A DNA stretch of 64,000 bases, from positions 2,055,001-2,119,000 of the forward strand of contig NZ_CP024848.1 of NCBI RefSeq assembly GCF_003352005.1, given 5' to 3'. Below, piece by piece: positions 53,297-62,280 of the stretch. The stretch's first letter is position 1, and every line of letters begins with the position of its first letter. The position numbers and the translations under genes are program-made. Under the pieces are notes generated by a model. That model was not told where the DNA came from. It was given only the letters and a program-made list of their open reading frames with translations, and searched no databases. This DNA is from Oceanobacillus zhaokaii. Lineage in GTDB: Bacteria; Bacillota; Bacilli; Bacillales; Amphibacillaceae.

Positions 53297-53944
53297 TTAA
53301 TTTTTAGCGGGTTGATTCGCGATTTTTACTCGATGTAAAGCAATAAACCATAGGAGAATCATAAACGGAATTAAATAATAGCTCCAAGAACTTGCAAGCG
53401 ATTTAAGAATATAGTTATATATTCCATGCAGGATGAATGGAATAAACAATGCCAGAAATATATTCCATCTCGTGTGGAAATTTGTTAGTTTTGCCTTTCC
53501 AAAATAATAGCCCATGATAACACCAAAAAGTGCATGAGAGGATACAGGGAAAAAAGCCCGTAACATGGCATACTCAATGCCATTTGTAAATAAATATAAA
53601 ACATTTTCCAATGAAGCAAATCCAAGACTAATCGCAACTGCATAAACAATTCCATCATAATGATCATCAAATTGTGAATGATTATACATAACAAACAGAA
53701 AGATAAACCACTTGAAAAATTCCTCAAAAAAAGCAACAAAGAAAAAAGATTGAATAAAAATATTATTACTGATACCTTCTGTTTCAAGTGCATATTGGAT
53801 AAACATAATTGGAAATACTAATAACGCTCCAAAAATAAACGCTCTAAATATTAATGAAAGTGGTTCGGTAACACGGTCCTTCAAATAGAAATAGGACATT
53901 AATCCGATAATTGGGGCCAATCCCGCAGATAAGATCGCAAACAT
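53297..53944 (-). CDS. prsW: Intramembrane protease PrsW
   Basis: A 215-residue membrane protease with about six helices. The glutamate pair of the glutamic-type active site is Glu74-Glu75 in FFEEFFKWF; the later SSHALFGVIMGYYFG and PFILHGIYNY helices carry the other conserved polar residues (Abi-like fold). In B. subtilis PrsW cuts the anti-sigma factor RsiW to release SigW under envelope stress. Adjacent to sleB-ypeB as in B. subtilis. Confidence 0.93.
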   Translation of the reverse strand: MFAILSAGLAPIIGLMSYFYLKDRVTEPLSLIFRAFIFGALLVFPIMFIQYALETEGISNNIFIQSFFFVAFFEEFFKWFIFLFVMYNHSQFDDHYDGIVYAVAISLGFASLENVLYLFTNGIEYAMLRAFFPVSSHALFGVIMGYYFGKAKLTNFHTRWNIFLALFIPFILHGIYNYILKSLASSWSYYLIPFMILLWFIALHRVKIANQPAKN

Positions 53945-54025
53945 TCTAATATACCTCTTTCCAATGCCGATGCATTTATCGTATCATTATGTGTATATAA
54001 TGAGAATAGGAAAAAGGAGAGTTTA

Positions 54026-54994
54026 ATGAAAAATATTTTAATTATCCATACAGGTGGAACAATTTCTATGTTGGAAGATAAAGATACTGGTGAAGTTAAT
54101 ACAACAAAAAAACACCCATTACTAAGTTTCAAGGAGTTTTTACAAATCCATGCAAATATTGAGGAACAAATTGTTTTTGATCTACCATCCCCACAAATTA
54201 CACCAATTCACATGCTTCAATTGGGAAAGAGCATTAATCATTTAATTGAAAAATATGATGGAATTGTTGTGACACATGGTACAGATACTTTAGAAGAAAC
54301 AGCATATTTCTTAGATTTAATGTTAACTACCAAAAAGCCAATTATCGTTACTGGGGCCATGAGGTCTAGTAATGAAATTGGATCTGATGCTCTTTATAAT
54401 CTAATTAGCTCTGTTCGGGTTGCTGCGGATGAGAATGCAAAGAATAAGGGTGTATTAGTTGTGATGAACGACGAAATACATACAGCAGAATACGTTACGA
54501 AAACTTCAACGAGCAATGTTGCAACTTTTCAAAGTCCACAATATGGACCAATTGGTATTGTTACAAAAGAATCGATTATCTTTAATCATACAATAATAAA
54601 CCATTCAACTTTAACCGTTGAAGCATTGTCGAATCATCAGGTAATCCTTTTAAAAGCATTCGCAGGGATGGATCAAACAATTATTCAAGCGATTCACTCT
54701 ATTAATCCTGATGGTGTTGTAATAGAAGCACTCGGCCAAGGGAACCTGCCAGATAAGACGATTCCTGCTATCAAGCAAATGATTGAGAAACATATTCCCA
54801 TTATCCTTGTTTCAAGATGTTATCGGGGAAATGTACAGCCGACATATGGTTATAATGGTGGAGGAAAACAATTAAAAAAAATAGGTGTTATCTTTGCAAA
54901 TGGACTTACAGGTCAAAAAGCAAGAATCAAATTATTAATCGCATTAGAAAAAACAAAGGATTTTAACGAGTTACAAGCAATGTTTGAAAACTAA
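54026..54994 (+). CDS. ansA: L-asparaginase, type I
   Basis: Hydrolyses asparagine to aspartate and ammonia in the cytoplasm. 322 residues; the two threonines of the active site are Thr12 in HTGGTIS and Thr86 in THGTDTLEETAYF, with Lys in the later QVILLKAFAGMDQ block. Lack of a signal peptide favours the cytoplasmic form. It sits between prsW and gudB, a slot that in B. subtilis holds ypdA (the bacillithiol disulfide reductase). The ATG follows AAAGGAGAG. Together with gudB it feeds amino-acid nitrogen into central metabolism. Confidence 0.92.
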   Translation: MKNILIIHTGGTISMLEDKDTGEVNTTKKHPLLSFKEFLQIHANIEEQIVFDLPSPQITPIHMLQLGKSINHLIEKYDGIVVTHGTDTLEETAYFLDLMLTTKKPIIVTGAMRSSNEIGSDALYNLISSVRVAADENAKNKGVLVVMNDEIHTAEYVTKTSTSNVATFQSPQYGPIGIVTKESIIFNHTIINHSTLTVEALSNHQVILLKAFAGMDQTIIQAIHSINPDGVVIEALGQGNLPDKTIPAIKQMIEKHIPIILVSRCYRGNVQPTYGYNGGGKQLKKIGVIFANGLTGQKARIKLLIALEKTKDFNELQAMFEN

Positions 54995-55031
54995 AACCGG
55001 GCAAATCTACTTTTTTAGATTTGCCCGGTTT
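54994..55031 (+). terminator. ansA terminator
   Basis: A 16-bp perfect stem (AAACCGGGCAAATCTA and its complement) with a 6-base loop, then TTTTATTC, starting at the stop codon. Confidence 0.9.
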
Positions 55032-55104
55032 TATTCAAAGGTTAAGAAGGTATAAAAATTTTCCCGTCACAACTCTTGTGACAAGAATCGCCACGTCCAG
55101 CTCC

Positions 55105-55243
55105 AGCGCCCAGCGACTAGCGAGACTTCCCTCACCTCCGTACGATAAGTCAACATCGACTCCCTTTGGTCGTCGTGTTTCCTTTATCTCCTACGGCTCA
55201 GTCCAGTCCGTACGTCGCTAAACGGGCGCTTACGCTTTTGTTC
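55105..55243. repeat. Dispersed intergenic repeat with inverted ends
   Basis: Ends are inverted: AGCGCCC-AGCGAC (55105-55117) against GTCGCT (55214-55219) plus GGGCGCT (55224-55230). Left flank CGTCCAGCTCCAGCG and right flank CGCTTACGCTTTTG are the form I recall for a repeat family common between genes in Bacillaceae. A short hairpin GTCACAA-CTC-TTGTGAC stands just left of it (55066-55082). The right end recurs at 24122-24150. It lies directly after the gudB stop and carries no gene. Confidence 0.7.
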
Positions 55244-55244
55244 T

Positions 55245-56525
55245 TTATACCCAACCGCGGAAACGTGATGCTTCAGCCATTTTCCGTACCCCAATCATGT
55301 ATGCAGCTAATCGCATATCAACACGTCTAGATTCTGCTAAATCATAAATTGAGTTAAAGGAGCGAATCATAATTTCATGTAGTTTATCGTCAATTTCTTC
55401 TTCCGACCAGTAGTACCCTTGATTATTTTGTACCCATTCGAAGTAAGAAACCGTCACCCCACCGGCAGAGGCTAATACGTCAGGCACTAGTAATATGCCA
55501 CGCTCGGTAAGAAGCTTCGTCGCCCCCATTGTTGTCGGACCATTAGCCGCTTCCACAATGATACTAGCTTTTATTTTTGGCGCATTTTCTTCCGTTATTT
55601 GATTTTCAACTGCTGCTGGTACAATAATATCACATTCACGCTCAAGTAATTCTTTATTGGAAATTGTAGTATTAAATAGCTTTGTCACAGTTCCAAAGCT
55701 ATCTCTTCTATCGAGTAAATAATCAATATCAAGTCCGTCTGGATCATACAATGCACCATATGCATCAGAAATCCCGACAACGTTTGCTCCTGCATCATGT
55801 AAGAACTTAGATAAGTAGCTCCCTGCATTACCGAATCCTTGTACAATGACACGAGCACCTTTTACATCGATTCCTTTTTTCTTAGCTGCTTCCTTAAGGA
55901 CAATTGTAACCCCTTTTGCGGTTGCAGTTTCTCTGCCATGTGATCCACCAAGAACAATCGGTTTTCCCGTAATAAAACCTGGGCTATTATACTCGTCCAT
56001 TCGACTGTACTCATCCATCATCCATGCCATTATTTGTGAGTTTGTAAATACATCTGGTGCAGGAATATCCTTTGTCGGACCTACGATTTGACTTACTGCA
56101 CGAACATAGCCACGACTTAATCCTTCTAATTCACGGAATGACATTTGACGTGGATCACAGATGATGCCACCCTTTGCCCCACCGTATGGAAGGTCTACAA
56201 TTCCTGATTTTAAACTCATCCAAATCGATAATGCTTTAATCTCATCAGCTGTTACATCCGGGTGGAATCGAATTCCCCCTTTTGTAGGTCCAACAGCATC
56301 GTTATGCTGTGCACGGTATCCTGTAAAGACTTTAATCGCCCCATCGTCCATTCGAACTGGAATTCTAACAGCCATCATTCTTAAAGGCTCTTTTAATAGT
56401 TCATATAATTCATCAGGATAACCTAATTTTTCTAAAGCTTTTTTTATAACTGCACGTGTTGAAGTTAATACATCCATGTTTTCTTGTGTTTTATCTGCAG
56501 AATCAACTGCTTTGTCGGCAACCAT
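55245..56525 (-). CDS. gudB: NAD-specific glutamate dehydrogenase
   Basis: Converts glutamate to 2-oxoglutarate and ammonia. 426 residues from the ATG at 56525 (after AGGAGG), like B. subtilis GudB (427); earlier in-frame codons are upstream of the ribosome site. Substrate domain PVRMDDGAIKVFTGYRAQHNDAVGPTKGGIRFHP with the catalytic Lys in GGAKGGI, and the NAD domain GFGNAGSYLSKFLHDAG. The tandem three-codon duplication that silences GudB in laboratory B. subtilis is not seen. Confidence 0.95.
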   Translation of the reverse strand: MVADKAVDSADKTQENMDVLTSTRAVIKKALEKLGYPDELYELLKEPLRMMAVRIPVRMDDGAIKVFTGYRAQHNDAVGPTKGGIRFHPDVTADEIKALSIWMSLKSGIVDLPYGGAKGGIICDPRQMSFRELEGLSRGYVRAVSQIVGPTKDIPAPDVFTNSQIMAWMMDEYSRMDEYNSPGFITGKPIVLGGSHGRETATAKGVTIVLKEAAKKKGIDVKGARVIVQGFGNAGSYLSKFLHDAGANVVGISDAYGALYDPDGLDIDYLLDRRDSFGTVTKLFNTTISNKELLERECDIIVPAAVENQITEENAPKIKASIIVEAANGPTTMGATKLLTERGILLVPDVLASAGGVTVSYFEWVQNNQGYYWSEEEIDDKLHEIMIRSFNSIYDLAESRRVDMRLAAYMIGVRKMAEASRFRGWV

Positions 56526-56651
56526 GAACTTACCTCCTACAATTATCCAAATATATTTTAAATAATTACCATTCAGAGTTAGTATACACCCTCCAAGTAA
56601 ATATGCAATAAAAAATGTTCTATGCAACTAATTACTATCAATTAACTATAG

Positions 56652-57584
56652 TTAGCGACTTTTTAAAGATAAAGTAACAAAAGTATCAATCATCTCTTCA
56701 TAACTTAAATCAACTGCTTTTGCAGAATCTGGAAATAGACTTGTCGGTGTCATACCGGGCAGTGTATTTACCTCTAATATAATTGGAGTATTATTTTCCG
56801 AAAGTATAAAATCTACTCTAGAATAAATTTCACAGCCAAGTGATTGGTGGGCAAGTACAGCAAATTCCTGAATTTGCTTTTCCAAGCGTTCGTCTATTGA
56901 TGCTGGTACTATATGCTCACTGCCGCCTGGAGCATATTTAGATTCATAATCATAGAAAGCATTTTTAGGGATAATTTCGATTATTGGTAGTGCTTTTTCG
57001 TTACCTATTTCACCTAAGACAGGAACTGTCAGTTCCTTTCCTTTAATAAAATCTTCTACTAATATGGTATCATCACTAGTTAAAGCATTCTCAACGGCCT
57101 TCTCTATCTCATTTTTATCTTGAATAATTGAGAGTCCTAATGTCGATCCTTCTCGATTGGGTTTAATTACAAATGGCAAAGTAAATGTTTTCTCTATATC
57201 TTGCACAATTGCTGTGATATCCATTTTCTTTGTTAAACGAAATACTTTGCTCTTTGCTACTGGAATGTGATTCATTTCAAAGATCTTTTTTGCTTTGGCT
57301 TTGTCCATCGCAAGGGCTGAAGCAAGTACTCCAGAACCTACATAAGGAATATTTAACATATCTAATAATCCTTGGATTCTACCATCCTCACCATATTTGC
57401 CATGTAGGCCAATGAACACTAAATCAACTTGTAAATGAATGATTTCATCTAATTTCTCTGGATTGAAATCGATTCCGACTACATCATGTCCTTTTTGTTT
57501 TAATGCATTGATAATTCCATTTCCTGAAGCTAGTGAAACCTCTCGTTCACCAGAAATCCCACCATAAAGTACTGCTATTCTCAT
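56652..57584 (-). CDS. ddl: D-alanine--D-alanine ligase
   Basis: Makes the D-Ala-D-Ala end of the cell-wall peptide. 310 residues, the short form: GGISGEREVSL, LHGKYGEDG, the ATP-grasp core KPNREGSTLG and the metal site DFILSENNTPIILEVNTLPGMT. ATG at 57584 about ten bases after GGAGG. In B. subtilis ddl is next to murF elsewhere, so this is a different location and perhaps a second ligase. Confidence 0.95.
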   Translation of the reverse strand: MRIAVLYGGISGEREVSLASGNGIINALKQKGHDVVGIDFNPEKLDEIIHLQVDLVFIGLHGKYGEDGRIQGLLDMLNIPYVGSGVLASALAMDKAKAKKIFEMNHIPVAKSKVFRLTKKMDITAIVQDIEKTFTLPFVIKPNREGSTLGLSIIQDKNEIEKAVENALTSDDTILVEDFIKGKELTVPVLGEIGNEKALPIIEIIPKNAFYDYESKYAPGGSEHIVPASIDERLEKQIQEFAVLAHQSLGCEIYSRVDFILSENNTPIILEVNTLPGMTPTSLFPDSAKAVDLSYEEMIDTFVTLSLKSR

Positions 57585-57702
57585 ACCGTTCTCACCCTCC
57601 ATACTGTTTACAACAACTTTCCATTTATAAAACATTAGGCTAGCCAGCCCTTAACAAAACTTCTAACGTTTAGCCTTTTAAGATTCGTATCTTTTCTTGC
57701 TA

Positions 57703-58281
57703 CTAATAAAATTTGTCCATAATTTGCATTACTGCATCTTGATTGAAAATTTCTTTTCCATATTCTTTTAGGCGATAGGAGGTAATAATACTTGGATAAG
57801 AGTACTCAGACATAATCGCTATTACGTCTTCTTTATCATTATCTTTAAGATCCTCATCTTTAAATAACATATAATATCGATTATCCATATGATATACTTG
57901 ACCACCATTTATTTCTAAATTCGTTAAGTACAAAGAAACTTGAATAATATTTTCAAACTCCGGAAAAGAGAAAATTAATTCTTTGCTTTCATCTAATGTA
58001 ACCTTCATTTCAATAAAGTCTTCATCCCAATTCATATCATCATATTTCTGCGTGACAATGACATGCATTCCTTGTGCTTGCATAATATGCACCTGAACCA
58101 GCAGCATCCCCTCTAGCTCAAAACCCAACTCAGAACTTGCCTCATACATCATATCACTAAATAAATTACGGACACTTGATGCATCATCCCATAAATCATT
58201 TGTAGTAAAACCCCGTTCAATTAAGTCATCAAACGTCAAAAATATGGTAAATTGATCATCGGACAATCGCTCAATACGCAT
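57703..58281 (-). CDS. ypbH: MecA-family adaptor protein YpbH (MecB)
   Basis: Adaptor that brings substrates to the ClpC-ClpP protease. 192 residues: N-terminal substrate-binding domain starting MRIERLSDDQFTIFLTFDDLIERGF and a C-terminal ClpC-binding domain ending with KEYGKEIFNQDAVMQIMDKF. Length and position favour YpbH over MecA. ATG after AAAGGGGG. Confidence 0.87.
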   Translation of the reverse strand: MRIERLSDDQFTIFLTFDDLIERGFTTNDLWDDASSVRNLFSDMMYEASSELGFELEGMLLVQVHIMQAQGMHVIVTQKYDDMNWDEDFIEMKVTLDESKELIFSFPEFENIIQVSLYLTNLEINGGQVYHMDNRYYMLFKDEDLKDNDKEDVIAIMSEYSYPSIITSYRLKEYGKEIFNQDAVMQIMDKFY

Positions 58282-58704
58282 AAGTATCCCCCTTTAATTG
58301 TGTCTCATTTAGAGTCTTCAAACTTTTCTATAGCATTAATTGCTATTGTGATTTCTTACTCTTTTATTGGTAAAACAATTGTTTTATATACTATATGCAC
58401 TTTGAGAAATTGTTGAACATTACATTTACTGTTTCCAGTAAATTTTTTCCATTATCTGTTAGTACAGCCCTTGTAACAATAATGTTTTTGTTTAAACAAA
58501 AAGCATTTCTGAATGCAAGTATAGTATGTGCGTATATTATACCCTTTTCCACACTATTTGATAAGACTGAACTTGTTTAGAAAATGAAGGTTTTCTAAAT
58601 TATTTTGTTGACTAATCTCATTAAAATTTTTACTAGTAGCTAATGATAAATCGCTGCATATTAATTCGTAACAATCTTGTCTTTATAGGGTATTAAAACA
58701 TAAA
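58282..58704. other. Gap upstream of ypbH with three palindromes
   Basis: No gene is supported. Three palindromes lie in 175 bases: ATAGCA-TTAAT-TGCTAT (58330-58346), TAAAACAATTGTTTTA (58371-58386, perfect) and TTTTTGTTTAAACAAAAA (58485-58502, perfect). They could be operator sites for ypbH or simply AT-rich symmetry. A 61-codon plus-strand frame (58395-58580) has no ribosome site. Confidence 0.45.
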
Positions 58705-58977
58705 TTACATAAAATAATAGCTAACGATTAGAATTGCAATTAGAATAATGATAACGAATATGATGCGAATAAATGGTTTGCTAATCCTTAGTTTTGTTCG
58801 TTCAATCGTTGTATGTACTTCTTTTCTCGGCGGAAGATTTAATATATCTATTTCCCGCTTGTCCGTTTCTCTTTCTAAAATGGTAGAAGAAACCTCCGTA
58901 TCTTTATTATCCTCAATCTCGTCGACTAAATGACGCAATTCTTCTGCTTGATCTTTTTGCATAGTCTCTTTTTTCAT
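58705..58977 (-). CDS. Short membrane protein resembling a YpbE without its LysM domain
   Basis: A 90-residue protein with a charged cytoplasmic N-terminus (1-65), then LPPRKEVHTT..RTKLRISKPFIRI and one C-terminal transmembrane helix (about 69-89), after which it ends. B. subtilis YpbE, at this position, has a similar LP.R.EVH block and helix followed by an outer LysM peptidoglycan-binding domain. No LysM-like codons follow in any minus-strand frame before ypbH. The ATG follows GAGGTG, eight bases, overlapping the end of the helicase region closely. I infer a reduced YpbE. Confidence 0.6.
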   Translation of the reverse strand: MKKETMQKDQAEELRHLVDEIEDNKDTEVSSTILERETDKREIDILNLPPRKEVHTTIERTKLRISKPFIRIIFVIIILIAILIVSYYFM

Positions 58978-58982
58978 TTTAT

Positions 58983-60572
58983 CTACACCTCATCTTTACG
59001 GAAGCGATTTTGATGTTGAATGGTTGATAAATTTTCATTTTCCCCTATTAAAAGTAGCTTTCTTAGCCTGCTTTCCCAATTGGATTCATCGACTAACCTA
59101 ATATTCATTTTAACTGGATTCCATTCTGACCAAGAAAAACCACAATTACTGCAGCATTTTTCCTTTACTTCAGTATAATAAGGCTGGAAACTTTTATATA
59201 AACTTTTACGCAAACAACCTTTTTCATGAACCCACTGCAATATTTCATTTAATTTTTTCTCTTTTATGGAGTTTCTATCGTTGATTAGCTGCTCGATCTT
59301 CTGATAAATCTGCTTCCACTCTTCCTCGTTGAAGTTTATACGATTACCTGCAATCATACCATGTTTTTCGATTTGATAACGTAAAAATCGCCACTGAGTT
59401 TCGGTTAATTGAAATAAATTTTCAATTTCAACTTCATTCGTTGGTAATACTCGTCGCTCAGTGTATAAACGATATAAATACCGGAAAATAGAAGATAATA
59501 TTTCTTCTGATGGTAGTTCGTTTTTAATTAAATTTAAAGGAATGTAGAAATCATTATTAGAAAATAATAATAAACAGACACTGGATTCGCCATCTCTACC
59601 CGCCCTCCCGACCTCTTGGATGTAGGACTCAATTTGCAGCGGTAAATGGTAATGAATGATGAATCGAATATTAGCCTTGTTAATCCCCATACCAAATGCA
59701 CTTGTACAACAGATTACATCTAATTGATCATTCATAAACTGTTGTTGAATTGTGATCCTATCCATTTGCTCCATACCACCGTGATAAAATGCAATATTAT
59801 GATTTGGAAGTTTTTCTGAGAGTAGTTTCGCAATGTTTTCGGAAACCATTCTACTTGAAAAATAAATTAGGGTGGGCACATGGTAGGCACTTAATAGCTG
59901 AACTATGTGATCCATCTTTTCCTGCTCATCGTTCACTTTTTCGACGCAAAACGTTAAATTCGTCCGGTCCATTGGATAAATATGTTTTACCATCTTTGGT
60001 TTATTTAGTAAGTGAATAATATCTTGTTGTACCTCTGGAGTAGCAGTTGCACTTAAGGCTAATGTTCTAGGATGGTTTAATTTTTCAATTATCGAATTCA
60101 ACTTTAAATAATCTGGTCTAAACTCATGTCCCCATTGAGAAATACAGTGCGCTTCATCAATAACAAATAGACTTATATTGGATTGCTGTAATAAACGAAT
60201 AATCTCTTTCTGTTGTAATAATTCTGGGGAAATATAGATAAGCTTATAGGATTGGATATTTTTATATATCATTTTACGTTCATCCAGGTCCATAAAACTA
60301 TTCAATGCAACGACCCGTTTAATCTGTATTGCTTTTAACTGTTTTACTTGATCAATCATTAATGAAATAAGTGGAGATACAACTATAGTGACCCCTTCTA
60401 AAAGCATTGCCGGCAGCTGATAGCATATCGATTTTCCTGAACCTGTTGGCAGAATACCGAGAACATCATTCCCCTGTAAAATATCCTCGATGATTTCCTT
60501 CTGTCCTAATCGGAAAGAAGAATAGTTAAAGTATTTATTCAATTCCTGCTCTAATGTCAATTGCTGGTTCAT
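58983..60572 (-). CDS. recS: RecQ-family ATP-dependent DNA helicase (RecS type)
   Basis: 3'-5' DNA helicase for recombination repair. 529 residues: superfamily 2 core with Walker A PTGSGKS, DEAH in VIDEAHCISQWGHEFRPDY, SATATPEVQ and QEVGRAGRDG; a zinc-type C-terminal region has paired cysteines (KCCSNCG). No HRDC domain, so it is the short RecS form (B. subtilis 496 residues) rather than RecQ. It starts 11 bases after ypbB, its conserved partner. Confidence 0.9.
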   Translation of the reverse strand: MNQQLTLEQELNKYFNYSSFRLGQKEIIEDILQGNDVLGILPTGSGKSICYQLPAMLLEGVTIVVSPLISLMIDQVKQLKAIQIKRVVALNSFMDLDERKMIYKNIQSYKLIYISPELLQQKEIIRLLQQSNISLFVIDEAHCISQWGHEFRPDYLKLNSIIEKLNHPRTLALSATATPEVQQDIIHLLNKPKMVKHIYPMDRTNLTFCVEKVNDEQEKMDHIVQLLSAYHVPTLIYFSSRMVSENIAKLLSEKLPNHNIAFYHGGMEQMDRITIQQQFMNDQLDVICCTSAFGMGINKANIRFIIHYHLPLQIESYIQEVGRAGRDGESSVCLLLFSNNDFYIPLNLIKNELPSEEILSSIFRYLYRLYTERRVLPTNEVEIENLFQLTETQWRFLRYQIEKHGMIAGNRINFNEEEWKQIYQKIEQLINDRNSIKEKKLNEILQWVHEKGCLRKSLYKSFQPYYTEVKEKCCSNCGFSWSEWNPVKMNIRLVDESNWESRLRKLLLIGENENLSTIQHQNRFRKDEV

Positions 60573-60583
60573 TTTGTTTCACC

Positions 60584-61645
60584 CTATTTAAATTGTTTAT
60601 TCTGTAAAGCTAAAATAAGTCGGATTTGAAAATAACTGATATCATCATTAACCCGACGTTTTATTTCCTTCAATTTTGAAGAATTCGTTAGCTTGATTGC
60701 ATTTAAGATTTCCTGTTGCTCTAAATTGTCTACATAATGATGTAAAGGAAAATTTGTTTCATATAAAGCAATTTCGATTAAATGATCATGAATCGTATTA
60801 ATCTTTAAATCACGTATGCTTGCTATTTTTTCTACTGAATAACCCTGCAGTAATAATTGTGAAGTATGAAAAGCTGAGTTTGATAGAAGTGTAGCACTTG
60901 TTAAATCATTTATGATAAATGACAGAAAAGGATATTTGTCGTTTTCATTATGTAATACTGATAGCAAACGGTGAATCATATTTACAATTATTAATTGGAC
61001 ATCATCTATAGATAATTCATATTTCTTAGATAGTTGATTGATACTCATCCCATAACTTTTATACCCTGTTAGTCGGTCAATAAATAGACCTGCTTCCTCA
61101 TTGGAAAAATGTTGTAATATGCTGCGAAGTTCTTGAAATATAGCATTCAGATATTTTGCTTCTTGATTTTTTACTTTACGATAAACCTTCTTCACCCACT
61201 TTTCAATTACTGGTTTATCAATTACTGGAATAAAAGAGTAATATTGCATTTTACTATTTGTTAGGGTTTGAATTAGAAGCAATAGTCGTTCAAGGAATAT
61301 TTCTGTTATTTCATGGTAAGCCAGCCCAGCATAAGATTCAAATGGAAATGCAATTCGTTTATTGACATCAAGCCACTCTGTAGCTGCGGGAGTGGTTTCA
61401 AAGACAATTTTATCGGGATTAATTCGATTCAGGAGTCCTTTTAATTGTAACTCGTCCATCGTATGATTAAAATGTTTTCTCGATAATTTATTATAAATAC
61501 CGAAATAACGTTCCAGTTTATAGAGATGTGCATCCTGTACTGTTTGAATGGACCGCCTCCCTTTAAGCAAATGATAGGTGCTTGAAGCAGTTCTTTCGGT
61601 TTGGATTTGCTTACAACATTCGAGTAGAATACAATGAAATATCAT
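60584..61645 (-). CDS. ypbB: YpbB, helix-turn-helix protein paired with RecS
   Basis: 353 residues, as long as B. subtilis YpbB. Mostly helical, with a C-terminal helix-turn-helix of the kind found at the end of RecQ proteins (LLQGYSVEKIASIRDLKINTIHDHLIEIA, about residues 265-295). Family role unknown; the constant pairing with recS suggests that it supplies a DNA-binding module to that helicase. ATG after AAGGAGA. Confidence 0.8.
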   Translation of the reverse strand: MIFHCILLECCKQIQTERTASSTYHLLKGRRSIQTVQDAHLYKLERYFGIYNKLSRKHFNHTMDELQLKGLLNRINPDKIVFETTPAATEWLDVNKRIAFPFESYAGLAYHEITEIFLERLLLLIQTLTNSKMQYYSFIPVIDKPVIEKWVKKVYRKVKNQEAKYLNAIFQELRSILQHFSNEEAGLFIDRLTGYKSYGMSINQLSKKYELSIDDVQLIIVNMIHRLLSVLHNENDKYPFLSFIINDLTSATLLSNSAFHTSQLLLQGYSVEKIASIRDLKINTIHDHLIEIALYETNFPLHHYVDNLEQQEILNAIKLTNSSKLKEIKRRVNDDISYFQIRLILALQNKQFK

Positions 61646-61869
61646 TGACTTATCTCCTTATATTATAAAATCACTTGCATCTATTCTAGTTTTTCCATTC
61701 GCTTAATACCATTTCAGCAAGTATACACTACTCTCTTCTTTGGGGGCTGAACGTTGTTCCGAGCAGAATCCTACATTACTGTATTGAAATGATTGGGCAT
61801 CCGCTTTACAATAAATAGATAATAAGATGTGAATTTTTGAAGATTGTTTCTATGTAAGGAGGAAAAGCA

Positions 61870-62115
61870 ATGGCAAAATTTGCAATCGTAGATATTGAGA
61901 CATGTATTGCTTGCGGTGCATGTGGGGCTGCTGCTCCCAAAATATTCAGCTACGACGATGAAGGCCTCTCATACGTTTTAATTGATGGAAATACAGGGAC
62001 AAAGAAAATTTCCAGATTACTAGTAGACGACCTTTACGATGCTTATGAAGGGTGTCCAACTGATTCCATTAAAATTTCTGATATACCTTTCAATAAAGAG
62101 CCTACTAACGTGTAA
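61870..62115 (+). CDS. fer: Ferredoxin, 4Fe-4S
   Basis: An 81-residue single-cluster ferredoxin; ligands Cys12, Cys15, Cys18 in [15 protein letters not shown] and Cys62 in GCPTDSI. Electron carrier for, among others, cytochrome P450s and desaturases in Bacillus. The ATG follows AAGGAGGA. Divergent from ypbB as in B. subtilis. Confidence 0.96.
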   Translation: MAKFAIVDIETCIACGACGAAAPKIFSYDDEGLSYVLIDGNTGTKKISRLLVDDLYDAYEGCPTDSIKISDIPFNKEPTNV

Positions 62116-62175
62116 TGACTAGTATATGAAATTATTATACGTTATCTAGGCCATTTTAAAAAGTGATTTAAACAG

Positions 62176-62209
62176 GTAGGTAAGAAAGCATAACGACTTT
62201 CTTACCTAC
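62176..62209 (+). terminator. fer terminator
   Basis: A 13-bp perfect stem (GTAGGTAAGAAAG with its complement) and an 8-base loop; the T-tract after it is weak (TTAAGTG). Confidence 0.65.
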
Positions 62210-62251
62210 TTAAGTGCAACTAAGTGTGATCTAATGGCTTGTATTCAAAAA

Positions 62252-62280
62252 AAATACCAATTAGAGTCTAATTGGTATTT
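62252..62280 (-). terminator. Terminator of the cobalamin-riboswitch operon
   Basis: A 14-bp perfect stem (AAATACCAATTAGA with TCTAATTGGTATTT) around a single base, overlapping the stop codon of the S-component gene and followed by TTTTTTTT on the minus strand. Confidence 0.85.

Noticed and set aside
58395..58580. 61-codon plus-strand frame upstream of ypbH
   Set aside because: No ribosome site, AT-driven hydrophobic composition and a palindrome inside it; looks like chance.
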